A stretch of 50,169 nucleotides of DNA, taken from NCBI GenBank assembly GCA_905397405.1, contig CAJPVJ010000055.1, positions 1 to 50,169 of the forward strand, given 5' to 3'. How positions within the stretch are numbered: position 1 is the first letter of the stretch; each line of letters begins with the position of its first letter. The notes below the pieces were generated by a model. It was given only the letters and a program-made list of their open reading frames with translations, made no database searches and was not told where the DNA came from. The translations under genes and the position numbers were made by a program. Positions 11,351 to 24,800 of this stretch are shown here, one piece after another. This DNA is from Oppiella nova (taxonomy: Eukaryota > Arthropoda > Arachnida > Sarcoptiformes > Oppiidae).

Positions 11351-12711
11351 GGGAGAGAAAGAAAGAGAGACTAATCTATAGACTCATCAATGATTAAGCA
11401 ATCGATGAATCGATGATTGAATAGAGACTAAAAGAATTTGTGAACGATTTGATCGTTGGTTTCAATTGTGGTGTGGTTTGGGGTCAGAAATGAGGTGATC
11501 ATAGGTGGGTAGTAATGAATAGTAAAGAAATGTATTAATACATTAGTTGGGCTCAAATCGTTAATTAAGTGCCGGTACCGAAAACAGCGTGAGAGGACAT
11601 TCCTCAAAGTTTATCGGGTCATAAGAAATGGCGAGACTTCACAACACATCTCCATTGCAACCAATTATTTATTACTGTTTCGCATAATTATTATTACAGA
11701 GAAAAAACAGATATAGAGATAAGAATTAATATTTAGTCGAATGAGTGGAATATTTTGGGAGAAAAAAACGAAAACTAATTAATAATTCGTTTGTCTTGTT
11801 GTTTGGGGTCTTAATGTGTTTCCATATATTTATGGAAAAAAGTATAAGTAATGAATAGCAAACAGATATTGTTTTATAGTGAATATATTTATGACAAAAT
11901 ATTTATGAATTACCATATTTAGCATTTTAAGTATTAATGTTGAGTATTTGGTATTTAGTATTTAGTACTGGAATTAAGAATTTTGAATTGAGTTGAGTTC
12001 CGGCTGTCAACTCAATACAGCGATATAGCAGTGGTTGAGGTCTTTGACTCAAACATTCTGTGCTTTGGCTTTAATTATTGCTAAGACCTCCTCGGATGGC
12101 GGGTTGGGCTCGTGGTTTATGACACCTGTGGGGTCGGTTTGCAATGGTGTTGGCACTGGTTTGGCACTGGGCGTTGTTCAATATTATCGCTCTGAACAAG
12201 AAATACCATTTAGAGAGAGATAGCCAGCGCTTTATGTCTTAACGTCTTGCAAAGTCTGAGACATTTTTCATAAACACCTTTTCAATAATGAAAGCTTTCA
12301 AATGTATTTCCAGTTTTGTAATGTTTTTGGTTTTTAATTTTAATGAAATGAACGCTCGTTTGTGATGGTTTGGTATGGGTTTTGTTTTTGGCAAGACCAA
12401 AACCTGCTAACCTCGTAGTCCTCGTAGTGTGTGTTTGCCTGTTATGTATGCAAAAGGCTATATAACACGTCATTATATAACACAAGGCATAACAACATCG
12501 CTCTCTACTGTCTTTATTGCCTCGCAATTAAAAGTCTCCAAAGGGAACGACTAAAGCACTGGAATTAACACAACCTCTTAATTGCATCTCCAGTGCCTTC
12601 AATGCCTTTAATTGCACGCAAGAACTCAACGACTATTAAATGAATGAAACGAATTCACACTCTCTCTCAGCAAACACTCTGTCGCCGCACAATATGTCCG
12701 CGAATTTCATT

Positions 12712-12727
12712 TCTCTCTCTCTCTCTC
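12712..12727 (+). repeat. (TC)8 microsatellite
   Basis: Short TC tract followed by an AT-rich stretch with repeated TATATAT words (about 12738-12775). Confidence 0.9.
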
Positions 12728-13338
12728 AGCTTTTTTATTTATTATATATTATATATACACATATTATATATATGTCTACCGTTCCCTCAACTCTCATCCC
12801 TTCAGAGAACATCTCAGCACAACTGCTTGTTCTACTCATTCGGTAAGCCTTAGCCTCTCTCTCCTCTCTCTCTCCCAATCGATCGCTTTTGCATAAAAGA
12901 ATATAAGAAAATGGAGGCTAACTTACCAAACGAGGACTGAGAGCGAGCACAGGGAGCACGAGGAGAGGGAGAGAGGGATGTTAGGGTGAAATACAGTATG
13001 CGAGTCAGACTGCAAATTAAGAGAGAGATATGAGAGGTATTGAGACGTCGAGGGAGAGGGAGCGACACAACGACTAATGAGTGTTCGGTGCGGAGGCTCG
13101 AGATGTAGTGCTATTAATACAATCGCTTCCATTGAAATGAATGGCATTTTTTGCTTTTATATAATATGTTATGAATCCTCAGATCAGAAATTATTTGATG
13201 GGAGAGTCAGTCGTCAACAGAGAAAACTGTTCCACTCTTACTGTACACTAATTTCTATGCTCTAAGAGACTGTAGAAATGTGTTATAAAAACAAGAATCG
13301 TCTAAATATGTTCGTCTGACTTGTGAGTGAAAGTGAGG

Positions 13339-13361
13339 GAGAGAGAGAGAGAGAGAGAGAG
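13339..13361 (+). repeat. (GA)11 microsatellite
   Basis: Uninterrupted GA tract. Confidence 0.95.
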
Positions 13362-13488
13362 CTGCAGATGAACCGTAGTTAACATGCATTGAGACAACAT
13401 TGAAAAACAGAAAAAAATCTATTTATGCTATTTTTGGTTCTCGTTTTGTCAAATCACAAACAAATTCATATATAAGATTGAGAGCAGA

Positions 13489-13490
<2 letters not shown>

Positions 13491-13522
<32 letters not shown>
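13491..13522 (+). repeat. (AG)16 microsatellite
   Basis: Uninterrupted AG tract about 130 bases after the previous GA tract. Confidence 0.96.
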
Positions 13523-13524
<2 letters not shown>

Positions 13525-14891
13525 AATAAGAATACATGAAACATAATTAGCTTCAATAACCGGATATCGAAAATAACACAAATTCATGTATAAGTGCAGA
13601 ACTTGCGAACAAAAAATAATATCTTTTGGAAAAATAAAGGGAAAAATTAGTTGTAAAATAATAGTGATTGATATGAGTGTAGTGTGCGATCAGTCCGTCC
13701 AGAATGTCAAATGAGGAGACGAACTGATGGCTGTAATAGCAATCAATACACAACCAATAATAGACAATACAATAGCAATCATTGCAGTCATACCAGTGGC
13801 CGCAATGAGCTTAGAGTAGGTATGACTATCAGTGCTCACACTGCACACTGCATTGGAGGTAAGAAATTAAGCCTAACGACAACGACCTCAACATCTATGC
13901 GCTCACCTTTTTATACACCACTCTCTCCTACTATTCTTATAATGAAATACCAATCGAGAGAATGTTTGTTAACATTAATGGAGAGTAAAAGAGGCAAAGA
14001 ATGGCGAAAAAGAGTAGAGTAGGGGAGAAGAGCCCAGTTTTAAGCCTTCTTTAAAAATGGTATTGTGTTCAGTGGACCACAAATATTAATTAAATCTAAT
14101 TACACCAAAAGCTGTTTTAAAAACTACGACAGCGCACACACAGGTCTACAGGCCGTGACTAATATGTCCATTTGAATTTACAGGTGAATGTTTCCATGTT
14201 TTGTGTTTGTCTACAACACTGGGGACTGTAGGGACTGTAGGCACTGTAAGGGACTCACTATTGCATGGATTTCATGTGTGCGTGAGAGGAATGAGACCAA
14301 TATAACCAACACTCACTCCAATACTCTCTCTCAGCTGAGCCACAATTGATCCTTATTTTCATTTACTTCACTCTCTTTACCTTAGCCTTCATATGTGTAT
14401 CGCTTTATTGCATGTGTTTAAGAAAAAGCTAAACTAAGAGCGGAAATGCGGTGACCCTTTGCCAGCGCATACACTGACCAAACATTACAAACACCACTAA
14501 GAATATCCGTTAGTTGTAAGTCTAGGTGTTGATCACCACTACATCGGAGTTCAGACCATACACTGAATTAATTTAATATAATATAATACATCAATAATTC
14601 GCTACTTTGTTCACAATTTGTTTACTACCAAAATATAATCAACAAAATATATTTTCTGTCCTATTCTTCTCTTTTTGAAAGCAATTTTTCATTTCATTTT
14701 GAAAAATTGATTTAATTTTTAAGATTAAAATTTTTCATTATTTTAATGAATAAATGGAAAATCATTAAAAGGAAAATAAATTTAAATTTAATATTTGGAT
14801 GAATTGAGTGTATAATTAAGTTATGAGTTGAGAGTAGTTTTGTTCCTATCATTTGACACGAGAGTGAGAGTAAAAATATAAAAAGTCATAA

Positions 14892-14896
<5 letters not shown>

Positions 14897-14926
<30 letters not shown>
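14897..14926 (+). repeat. (AG)15 microsatellite
   Basis: Uninterrupted AG tract. Confidence 0.97.
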
Positions 14927-14930
<4 letters not shown>

Positions 14931-16235
14931 TGTTGGCTCAATCTCCTGACTCTTTCTCATTGGATTCATTGAATGGAAGTATTTCTCAGTGTTTATATCA
15001 TTCATCCATTTATAAAGTAGAGTCTACTATATATTATATATTATATTATATTAACGATAACCCATTAATCCCCTGCATTTCTTCCCTCTCTGTCTACTTA
15101 GTAGAGCAAAGGCACCAGAATTTACTACCCATTGCATACTCATTTGGGGCTTACATTCTGTCGGCTCTAATACAGGGACTGTAAGGGACAGTGTTTTGTG
15201 TAGAGATTGCAAAATTACATATAAGTTATGTGTATCGCAAATATAATGCATATAAGTTTGATGTTATGAGAGAGTACTGCCAAACCGAGTCACATCACTG
15301 GCCTAAGACTGACTAACAAAAGCAAAAATATTATATTAATGGTATTGCCAACAGCCCACTGTCTCCCTGTGCTGTACGCTCTGGTTGTGCATATCGTTTG
15401 GTGGGTATCGTCGTCGAGAAGTTGTGTAAATGAAGTTCCCGTCGAAATAGCATTCATTATATTAATTCTCGACTTTGATTGGATCGACACAAAGGAAAGC
15501 AAAGCAGGAAAAGTCTAACTATTAATTCATTTTCACTCATTTCGACTGTCCTTTCATTTAAATAATAATCCATTTCTATAATAACTCTCATATAAGACTC
15601 GTTTAGTATTATTAATACAATACATAGACAAAAGTTTGATATTAATTTTATGTTTCATATTGCTTTGCGTCATAATTACTACTTCTTATAACTATTATCA
15701 TTGAAAAGCAACTTTTGAACAAACAATAGGGCTGACAGTCAAGGCCGCCATCCATACCATACACTACTCTTAAATTACCACAAAAATCCATTTCTTAGTA
15801 TTAGTTACTTATATAAGTCAACACAACGTTTTGGTCAGACGTTTGGTCAGTAACAGTGATAACCAAAAGACTTTAGATTAGTATTTGGCTTCAGTTTTAG
15901 GTTATTAACCAAACCCTTCAATAAATAAGTTATATATTATTGCATAGAATAATAATAATACTTATGTGAATGAAAGATAAAAAGCTCTTTCGGTTTATGG
16001 CTTTCTTATGATATGTGAGGCGAACACGTGGTTTGCTTTCACAACAAATTGTATGGCTTGTGATGTAATGGACACAAAGCTAGACAATCGCATCGAGAGA
16101 TCTAATAGTTGTCTGTCTTATGTGTATATGATTTGTTGAATGCATAGAATGTATACCTTTTGCTTGCATTGCATCGTCTGTTGAGAAGCCATAAAAAGAA
16201 GCAAAACGTGTTGACTGTTTGTATAGGGATTGCGA

Positions 16236-16286
16236 TGAGAGAGTGAGAGAGAGGATGAGAGAGTGAGAGAGAGAGTGAGAGAGAGA
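16236..16286 (+). repeat. Imperfect GAGAGAGT microsatellite
   Basis: GA-rich tract broken by regularly placed T residues (GAGAGAGTGAGAGAGAG pattern), giving a higher-order unit of about 8-12 bases. Confidence 0.9.
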
Positions 16287-16796
16287 ACACACATAACAAA
16301 TAGAGACTCACTCTCTATCTGATGGCTTCACATCTCTCAAGCATTACTCCACAACCACGTGCTGTTCGGTATCACCAAAACATACATCTCTCAGACACTA
16401 CTGAATCAATGAAACGAGTCGTACGACCGCTCAACACATCACTCGTCAATAAGAAACAAAACTATTACAAGCGCTGCAAAACACTCACTCACTCTCTCAT
16501 TACGTTTATTCAAATCATTTTCTATAACATAGAACTTAGATTGAAGTTCTCATTGCACACAAAAAAATAGTTAAAAACTTTGTTAATAAAAAAATAAATT
16601 ATTTTTTTGTGTGAATAGCGAGAGTGTATGCAAAGTCCGCCCGATTTCAAGGATATCTGCATTTGTCGAGTAATTAATTTAAGTTCGATTCAAACCCCAC
16701 ATCCAATCCGATTGCGGCCAACATTTTATTGGGCCTTCAATTACAGTCATTACAACCTTGTGTTGTGTTTGCGCCAAAGGTATGCTATCGCAGGGA

Positions 16797-16829
16797 ATGG
16801 TATGGTATAGTATGGTATGGTAAGGTATC
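16797..16829 (+). repeat. (GTATG)n pentanucleotide repeat
   Basis: About six imperfect copies of a TATGG/GTATG pentamer, with TATAG and TAAGG variants. Confidence 0.85.
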
Positions 16830-17786
16830 GGCGTTTAGAGCGATGTATCAAAAACAATACAATTGAGGGGTGAGTGTAATGAGGGCTCAAACAATACGAG
16901 TACATATAAAGGATGATTCAATCGTATGAATGAATCAACTTTTTTAGGCTTAAAAAATTCTGGAGAATTGAAATGAATAGAGAGAATGAAATGCAGTGAA
17001 AGGGGCCTTAAGTTTAATTACATGATTTGTTTGGGTAGAATAGTTGCGAACAATTAAAATGCTAATTAAATTGCGAGACCAAGCAAATGGAAACAAGTGT
17101 TGTCTACATATACTCGACTGTACTCAAGTTGTGTGTAACGTATTGAGTGATGCCTTACCTGTAAGCTGAGGACAAATGAGTGATTTGTTTGATTTGTTGG
17201 AGTAGTAGTGATAGTGTGGAAGAGTTGAGGAACTTTGTTAGACATCACTCATCATAACTAGTAATCAATAATGAGAGCGATATTCAGAGCGATAGGAACT
17301 TTTGAAATAGTGTTCTCTTTAGTAGTAATTAATTTGAACAAAACTTTTAGTTTTTGCTTTTGTAGGACTAAAGTTAAGGCCGCACTGGATTCACACTCAC
17401 AAGCCTTTACGGGCCGACACTTAGGGATAGTGTTGACACGGCATACATGGCATACATCGCATCTGCATATTATGTGAACTGCACTCACATTCTCATCACT
17501 AACTCATAAGAAACTGATCATTGAATGCATTGACTGAGCGTTCGGTGCGTTTTGAGCACAAAAGCACTTACACTGTGGAGAGATTGAGCAGCAAATGGTT
17601 CGGTGTATTAGCGGTCTCTCCAATGCCTAACTCACTAACTCTCGGAGTGAAGGCAGAGAGCAGTTCAATCACGTCGTCTAATGCCGTTGACTCGAGCATC
17701 TCGCGTATGTATGCAACCAAATGAGTATGAAACTCTCATCACAGCCTAAGCGCACGCGTGTCCTCACTCTCGCTCATCACTACAAT

Positions 17787-17866
17787 ACTCTCCTCAGTGC
17801 TCTCCTCAGTGCTCTCCCGGTGCTCTCTCTCAGTACTCTCCCCGTGCTCTCCCGGTGCTCTCTCTC
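17787..17866 (+). repeat. GTGCTCTCC minisatellite (copy 1)
   Basis: Seven or so units of 11-13 bases built on GTGCTCTCC with CTCA, CGG or CTCTCA endings. The matching array in the second duplicate (about 18352-18408) has fewer units, the main length difference between the copies. Confidence 0.85.
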
Positions 17867-18351
17867 ACACCTAACTGTTGGCAAAAGCAATCACAAGCAG
17901 CCATCTATACTCCATCACAATTATTCTTGTAAAATATATATCGATCGGAAAGCACTCACAACTAGTATAAACTTTACGGGCCGACACTTAGGGATAGTGT
18001 TGACACGGCATACATGGCATACATCGCATCTGCATATTATGTGAACTGCACTCACATTCTCATCACTAACTCATAAGAAACTGATCATTGAATGCATTCA
18101 CTGAGCGTTCGGTGCGTTTTGAGCACAAAAGCACTTACACTGTGGAGAGATTGAGCAGCAAATGGTTCGGTGTATTAGCGGTCTCTCCAATGCCTAACTC
18201 ACTAACTCTTGGAGTGAAGGCAGAGAGCAGTTCAATCACGTCGCCTAATGCCGTTGACTCTCACATCTCGCGTATGTATGCAACCAAATGAGTACTCACT
18301 CTCATCACAGCCTAAGCGCACGCGTGTCCTCACTCTCGCTCATCACTACAA

Positions 18352-18408
18352 TACTCTCCTCAGTGCTCTCCCGATGCTCTCCCGGTGCTCTCCCGGTGCT
18401 CTCTCTCA
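18352..18408 (+). repeat. GTGCTCTCC minisatellite (copy 2)
   Basis: Shorter counterpart of the array at 17787-17866 with about five units, including a GATGCTCTCCCG variant. Confidence 0.83.
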
Positions 18409-19673
18409 CACCTAACTGTTGGCAAAAGCAATCACAAGCAGCCATCTATACTCCATCACAATTATTCTTGTAAAATATATATCGATCGGAAAGCACTCAC
18501 AACTAGTATAAAGTCTTTTTTAAGAACCCATTGCAATCCAATGCAATCCTACCCATCACTACAACTATTACTACGGCTCACAAACCGAATAACAAAAAAT
18601 CTTCGCTCCGGTCGCGCAAACGCTCTACTCGTCCGACACTTACAAGATATCAGTGTTTAAAGACATTGAAGATCACTATAATGGTAGTCCTCATCATCTC
18701 TATCCCATTCATTGGACCATCAATTCTGTAAATACCGTCACATTTGTGATACAATATCAATACACATGAAAAGAGCACATACTGTATACAGACATGGATT
18801 CAAATATTTGGACAATACGTCTCTACAATCACTAAAATAAACACTGAACTCGATATCAATTAAAATGAATTCTATAAAAATAAATGAAATTTAATCTAAA
18901 AATGAATAAAAATATTTGAAATTCAATATTATTCGTCTAGTGTAAGATATAGTGTATAACACATTAAAACGATGCGTCAATCAGTTAAAGCAAACCTAAT
19001 ATTTGAAGGAATGGTCTCTTTTTAATTGATTCTTTGCTTCATTCATGAGTCGATCAAAAAAAGTTTTCCTGTGCTTTCTATGCAAACCCGGATCTTTTCT
19101 TAACAATTATTATTAAATTTAGTGAACCAAAAGTCATTAGACTCACTAAAAGTGAGTTTTATATATGCCTTAAATTTTAGACTTAAATTACGGAATGTTT
19201 GCTGAATTTAAATGGAATTTCTTTTTAATAGTAATCATTATTGGCTTTAAAAAAGGAAAATGGTTTTTAGAGGGACTCAGTGCTCATTCATTGAATGCTC
19301 CCCTCAGTAGTGAAGTAGTGGTCAATAATATAATTTAGAGGAGAGAGCCGTTCAAATACATCCATTGCTAACACAATAGACGGTGAGAGAGAAGTTTTTG
19401 TCAAATGCAAAAAACAAGAACCAGATATTTGGCAAATCTTTTTTACCAGAGAATTGTATTTTCATTATAAGAACTAAATTGGCCTAAACTTAGAGTGCGT
19501 TTGGTTTACACTATTGTCTGAGAAATATAAGACTTTGAGAAAATAAAGTGAGAGAGAAAGACAGTAAATGAAAAGTCTTTTTATTTCTCGAGTTCTTTAG
19601 TTTTTCGAAACAAATAACCAGTACTTGAGTGACCAGGTGTTAGGTGTTAGGTGTGAACCGGTCATACATATTC

Positions 19674-19676
<3 letters not shown>

Positions 19677-19703
<27 letters not shown>
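19677..19703 (+). repeat. (GA)13 microsatellite
   Basis: Uninterrupted GA tract, preceded at 19636-19658 by a short GTGTTAG repeat. Confidence 0.96.
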
Positions 19704-19704
<1 letters not shown>

Positions 19705-20460
19705 TATGTGAGGGAGAAGAGAAAATAGTGTCTTTTTTGACGCTTAACACTAAAGGACTGGTAATAAAGTTTGTTTAATACGAAAAATAGATAATATAAA
19801 GTAAAATAAAGTATGAGATACAAAATATATTCAACACAAAAGGCTAAAAGCGTTGCTTTCCTTTTATAAACAATAATAAAGGATTGTATGGATAATAGGA
19901 GAGCAGAAAAATTACATATTTTTTGCATCACTTAATCAAATGAAAGTTTCAAATCCGAGCTTTGATAATACGGTTCATTTTGATGATAAAAGTTATTAAG
20001 CGTTACATTACATAGAGTTTAGTCGCGAAAAATATTCTCTGCACTGAACCCTAACCTATGCCTAACCTATGCATACACTTCTCATTAGCATATTTTGTTG
20101 AATACAACAGAAAGAGAGAAGTCTTTGAAATCTTTTCATAGCTCTCCTTCTCCTGTCTCTCTATTGTTACAGAAATGGTGACCATCTGTACAATGTGTAC
20201 GATCTCTTAGATCTCAACTCTGTTATGATATTAAACAACAGGAGCAGAGGATAAGGTTTCAGAGACTTATTCCCAAAAATGTCAATAACTTTCAGCAAAT
20301 CACTGTCTCAGTGTTTGCATGTTTTTCACACAAAATTCTTGCCAAACACTAAAATAGCGAACAGTAAAAAGAGTGGAATAAATATTAAATGAAAACTTTT
20401 AACAGTAAAGCAACCATTAAACAAAATGAACTGAAGGGCAGAGAATGGGAAGCGAATGAA

Positions 20461-20483
20461 AGAGAGAGAGAGAGAGAGAGAGA
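20461..20483 (+). repeat. (AG)11 microsatellite
   Basis: Uninterrupted AG tract. Confidence 0.96.
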
Positions 20484-21781
20484 CGAGTAGAGAGTATTTG
20501 TAATATTCATATTCGTTGAGCAAGTCTCGTATCTTTATATTTAATAATAAACAAAAAGATAAAACCAGAGCTTTATTTGGCTGTATTTTCAGCGCAATCA
20601 GAGACACAACTATTTCGGGTTTTATATCACACAAATAATTCACTAAACATACAATACATTTCTCACTCTTACTTAACCATTAACTACAGTCACGTCTATT
20701 GAGCCCACTCTAAGCTATGCTAAGGGGTGGTCAGAAAGCGCTTCCACTTTATGAGCCAACTCTCAGCTCACTGTTAGCCAAAACACATAGAAATGGTTTC
20801 GTTTCATCGTTTCCAATATTTAATGCACTGAAAAAATGAGTGAATCGGGGATAGGGAGACCAAAGTGTGGGGAAAAATAGTTATGCAATTCACTGCTATT
20901 TTCTTGACTCTATTATATTATTCTTAATAGTAGTTCTTAGTATTGATTCATTTCTTTTCTCTTTTAGTTTTATATATATTCTCTCTCTTTCTTCTCATCT
21001 ACTCTTCACATGTATTATTCGCTTAACTTATTTAACTACAAATCTGGTTGTGTTTTGTTGTGTTGTGTCGCAAATCTGTAACATAAGAATATAGAGAAGT
21101 GTTGAATAATACTGTATTTACAGCGACATATCAACGACTTTCTAATTTATCCCTTTATTACCAATGTTTTCAATTCCTATCTTCACATTCAATACGATTT
21201 AGTAATCTTTATTGTGAATGAATTTCTTGATTATATCAATGTTTTTCATTCGTTTCATAAATTTCTTGCTTTCTATCATTTATACTTAAAATGATTTTCT
21301 GATGATAAAAATGATACATTAAATTAAATGAATTTTTCTAGTTTTTTCATTTTGATAATTAAACATTAATTAAGGATATCATCACTCAATCAAATGGTGT
21401 AATAGTGCCGTCAGAACCGAAAAACTTGTTATAATATTTAATGAGTTTTTCTTGAATATATAGAAAATGTTTGTTAACATTTTGTTTGACTTTACTTTAA
21501 AAGATTGTATTGAATGAAATGAATGAAGCATTAAATGCAAAGTTAATACAATGTTATGTGAGGAGAGAGCGGAGGCATGGCTGCAATCATTGCTTTAATC
21601 AGGATTTAGTGCAGTTCTTCATCACTGTTTCAAGATTGAGAGCACTGGTAGTGTTTACTTTCTCCACTGTTTCGCTAAACTGTATTACACATTGTCTTCG
21701 CAAAGTATATTGTAGTTGACTTACAGTGCGAGCCATCAGTGCGACGAGTTTTGCATACTTTCTAAACTTTCAACACTTTCC

Positions 21782-21784
<3 letters not shown>

Positions 21785-21813
<29 letters not shown>
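21785..21813 (+). repeat. (TC)14 microsatellite
   Basis: Uninterrupted TC tract. Confidence 0.96.
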
Positions 21814-21815
<2 letters not shown>

Positions 21816-24800
21816 GCTGAGGAACTGGCGTATCCTTGGGGTGAGTGAAGAGTGAGAGAGAAAGTGCTTAATTGTCAATGAATTGTCAATGAATATGTTA
21901 ACTACAACTACAATCGTATGGGACTATCAAAAGCTTTTTTGCCATCAAATGAGTGAATGAATGAAGTGATGGCTTCCTCTTTGCAATGCAGGAAACGTTA
22001 CTCTCTTTTCATTTTCATTTGCATCAAATGTATCCGCAAATTAAGATCTCGTTTAATGTGTTTAAATCGACTCAACTCTAACTTTTTCACAACTTTTTTT
22101 TAACAACGAATGACAATTTGATTCACTCGTTCACATGCATAGGCTATGAGAGAATCGTATCAATTAATTCTCAAATTAGATACGAAATTATTATTATACT
22201 GTTTGTCAGAAATAAAATCTATAATAATAATATAATGAGTTTTGAGTATAATTTAAATTTATGTGATATTCCATATAATTCATGAGTAATTGAATTATAC
22301 TTTTATGACAAAATTAAGCCAAAGTTGTATTCAACTTTAAGGTAATAATGGGAATAATATTTCAAAATGAATGATAATATCTGAAAATTCTAATCTATTG
22401 TTAATATAAATTTCTATTATTTTATATTCTGTATAAACATAAAAATATTTGCACAAAAAAATAAACAAATAAAGTATTGAATGTAAGCGACATTACATTT
22501 ATTTTATAACACATACACACAATGCATACAACCTTTTTATTAGCTTTTTATTCACATATTTCGCGTGTAATAAGGAATAAAATGACGCCAAAAATAAAAG
22601 GCAGAAAAAATTAATTAATTAAAAAACTTTTTCAAAAATTAAATCGTCAGTCGAGGCAAAGGTTAAACACATACGAAACAAGCACTCAATTCCGGAAGCA
22701 ATATATGGATTGAAAAATGAGTTGATGTTTGTTATAGAGAAACCCAAACAATAAATTTTAGCTCTAAGTCAGGAATAGTGTTGGAATAGTAGCGGAGTTC
22801 GTGAATTGGAGGAGTAGTACGAGAGCATACAGGTGTGAATGGTTGTGGTGGGGCTCAGAGCCCACTAGTGTTTCCTTTATGTATACCTTTCGGTTTTCTC
22901 TCTTTTTTCTGGTAATAGTTTTAAGAAAAGCAAAAACTGTGGCGAATGTATGCGATGAATAAAAACGTGAGTCAAACGAGAAGAGACGGTAAGTGCGGCC
23001 GAAAGAGTCTGCGAGAGTAAGTGAGAGAGCAAAGAGAGAGCAAAGAGAGAGCTGGTGAGAGGTGGAGGGAGAGGCAGAAAGTAGTGTAAACTCGAGATAG
23101 AGGCATAAATGTAAAGTCAGACTCTAAGTCAGTGCGAGTACTCCAAGCCCTTGGCATCAGAATATAAATTCAAGTGAAGCCAAAAAACATTAATCAAATT
23201 GTGTAAAAAATGGGCGGCAAATGAAGGTGGCTGTGCCATAGTGGCCATGTTGTTGGGCTCTACACCCCTTAGCACTCCTCCACCTTAACGAGAAGGAGCA
23301 GCTCTACTCGAAAGAGATGGCATTTAAGGTTATCCTGTGCCACAAAACTCAAGACTTAGCCAACATTTTATTGCAGACAACAATTTAGTGAAACAACTCT
23401 AAAGCCTAAAGCAATGGTCTTCTCATAGAAACAAAGTTGTATTCATTGTATGACTTTGACTGCAGTGTGTTGTGTCAGTGGTATGGCTGAGCTCAGAGCT
23501 AATGTTATATTATTTGCACACATATTTGTTTTAAGATATACAATATAAACGCAATCTGACGTCCAAATGATCGATGAGGGCTATAGTTAAGGCATAAGAC
23601 GAGTGATGTTTGCGATGCATGTCTAGTGACTAGTGATGGGCCCAAACCTTGCATACATACAACACTACCACCACTGCCCCCATCGCCTCCCCTTACGATA
23701 AATTTTCAATGCAGAAGAATCTGTGCATTTGTATTGAGTAGTGAATACAGTATAAGCGCACCTCCAGTGGTGATGATTCCCAATGCAGTGAATAACTCAA
23801 ACAAAAAACTCCAGCTGAGAGTCCCCTTACCTGAGAGTTCATATGCCAGAGCCTACACCAGAGCCTGTTTACCTGTCTCACTGCCAGTGCCAGTGTTACA
23901 GACACTGCACGTCAATCACACTATTTTAGAGTTCGTGTGGGAGGACCCAGGGAACCAGTTTTGTGTGAAACCAAAAATAAGGTATACATCAGACGCAGAG
24001 TGTATCACTGATTTTCAATAGCTTCCAAAAGTATCAATAGCCCGGAAGGTTGCTATCTATTTGTGCTGCCAATGCCTAACACTAACAGGTTTACAATTTT
24101 CATCAATTCTTATGCCATTCTCTATGCAATATAACCATTAAAAGCCTTTCGGCGATACAAACAAACGCATTAAGAAATATATATATTCATAGATTTCCAG
24201 TATTGCATCGACTCATGCCTTTGTGGACACTAATCATGTCACTAATGCTGTATTACTATTACAACTCATTTGCCTATTACAGTACACATACACACAATTC
24301 TGGTCTCCATTTGAGGCTATCTTAACATTATTTGCAAAATATAATCAAATATTTTCATTATATCTGTAGAGATGGTGTCAACGCTCGCCATTCCATCTCT
24401 TTTTCTAATCGATTGTATTTAAGAACAAAATACTTCATAACAACTCTTCAAGGGATGACATCTTTCTGATTAATTATTTTAATCACAAAAATATAGTTTT
24501 TAACTAACATTTCATTTTGTGAATATACTGCTAATATTGAACATTCAGTATACAAAGTGAATATAACTTAATACAGTAGACATTGTTATTGATGTATATT
24601 TTTTAAGGACAAAAAGTCATTATTCAGAGATATTATAAATGAAAATTAATCAAAAACTTAATTATTAGTGCAAAACAAGTAATTATTGTATTTTTTACAC
24701 GAAAAATAGTTTATGAAATAAAATAAATTAGAAATAAGTTTTTCATTCTTAAAGAGACAAAAAACAAAAAGCATTTAATTTTAATGAAGAATAAATAGCA

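Larger units (their letters stand above)
5169..17404. other. Noncoding region without recognisable genes
   Basis: About 12 kb of AT-rich sequence. Open frames are short, many start within simple repeats, and none resembles a known protein family. GA/CT microsatellites are listed separately. Especially AT-rich patches lie at about 10080-10660 and 14560-14800. I found no tRNA, rRNA, transposase or reverse transcriptase. It may be zfh2 intron or intergenic sequence. Confidence 0.6.
17405..18511 (+). repeat. Imperfect direct duplication, period 567
   Basis: Copy 1 is 17405-17970 and copy 2 is 17972-18511, with 'a' (17971) at the join. Both begin CTTTACGGGCCGACACTTAG and end GCACTCACAACTAGTATAA. 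They differ by a few substitutions (for example GCATTGACTG versus GCATTCACTG), a small rearranged stretch after GAGTA, and the number of CTCTCC minisatellite units, so copy 2 is 26 bases shorter. Each copy encodes the same 67-codon open frame (17521-17724 and 18088-18291), but the differences do not show protein-level constraint. It could be a recent true duplication or two alleles placed side by side. Confidence 0.93.

Noticed and set aside
16681-16697. tRNA B-box-like GTTCGATTC
   Set aside because: The flanking bases do not form a T arm, and no A box or acceptor stem is present. The similar GTTCAAATC near 42604 fails for the same reasons.
17521-18291. Pair of 67-codon open frames as a duplicated small gene
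   Set aside because: Shared reading is expected from the recent duplication itself; no family resemblance, and amino-acid changes give no sign of constraint.
20046-20072. CCTAACCTATG words resembling arthropod telomere repeat
   Set aside because: Only two imperfect units; no run of CCTAA.
23626-24021. 131-codon open frame on the + strand
   Set aside because: It begins with GTG, has no recognisable domain, and no splice or coding context supports it.
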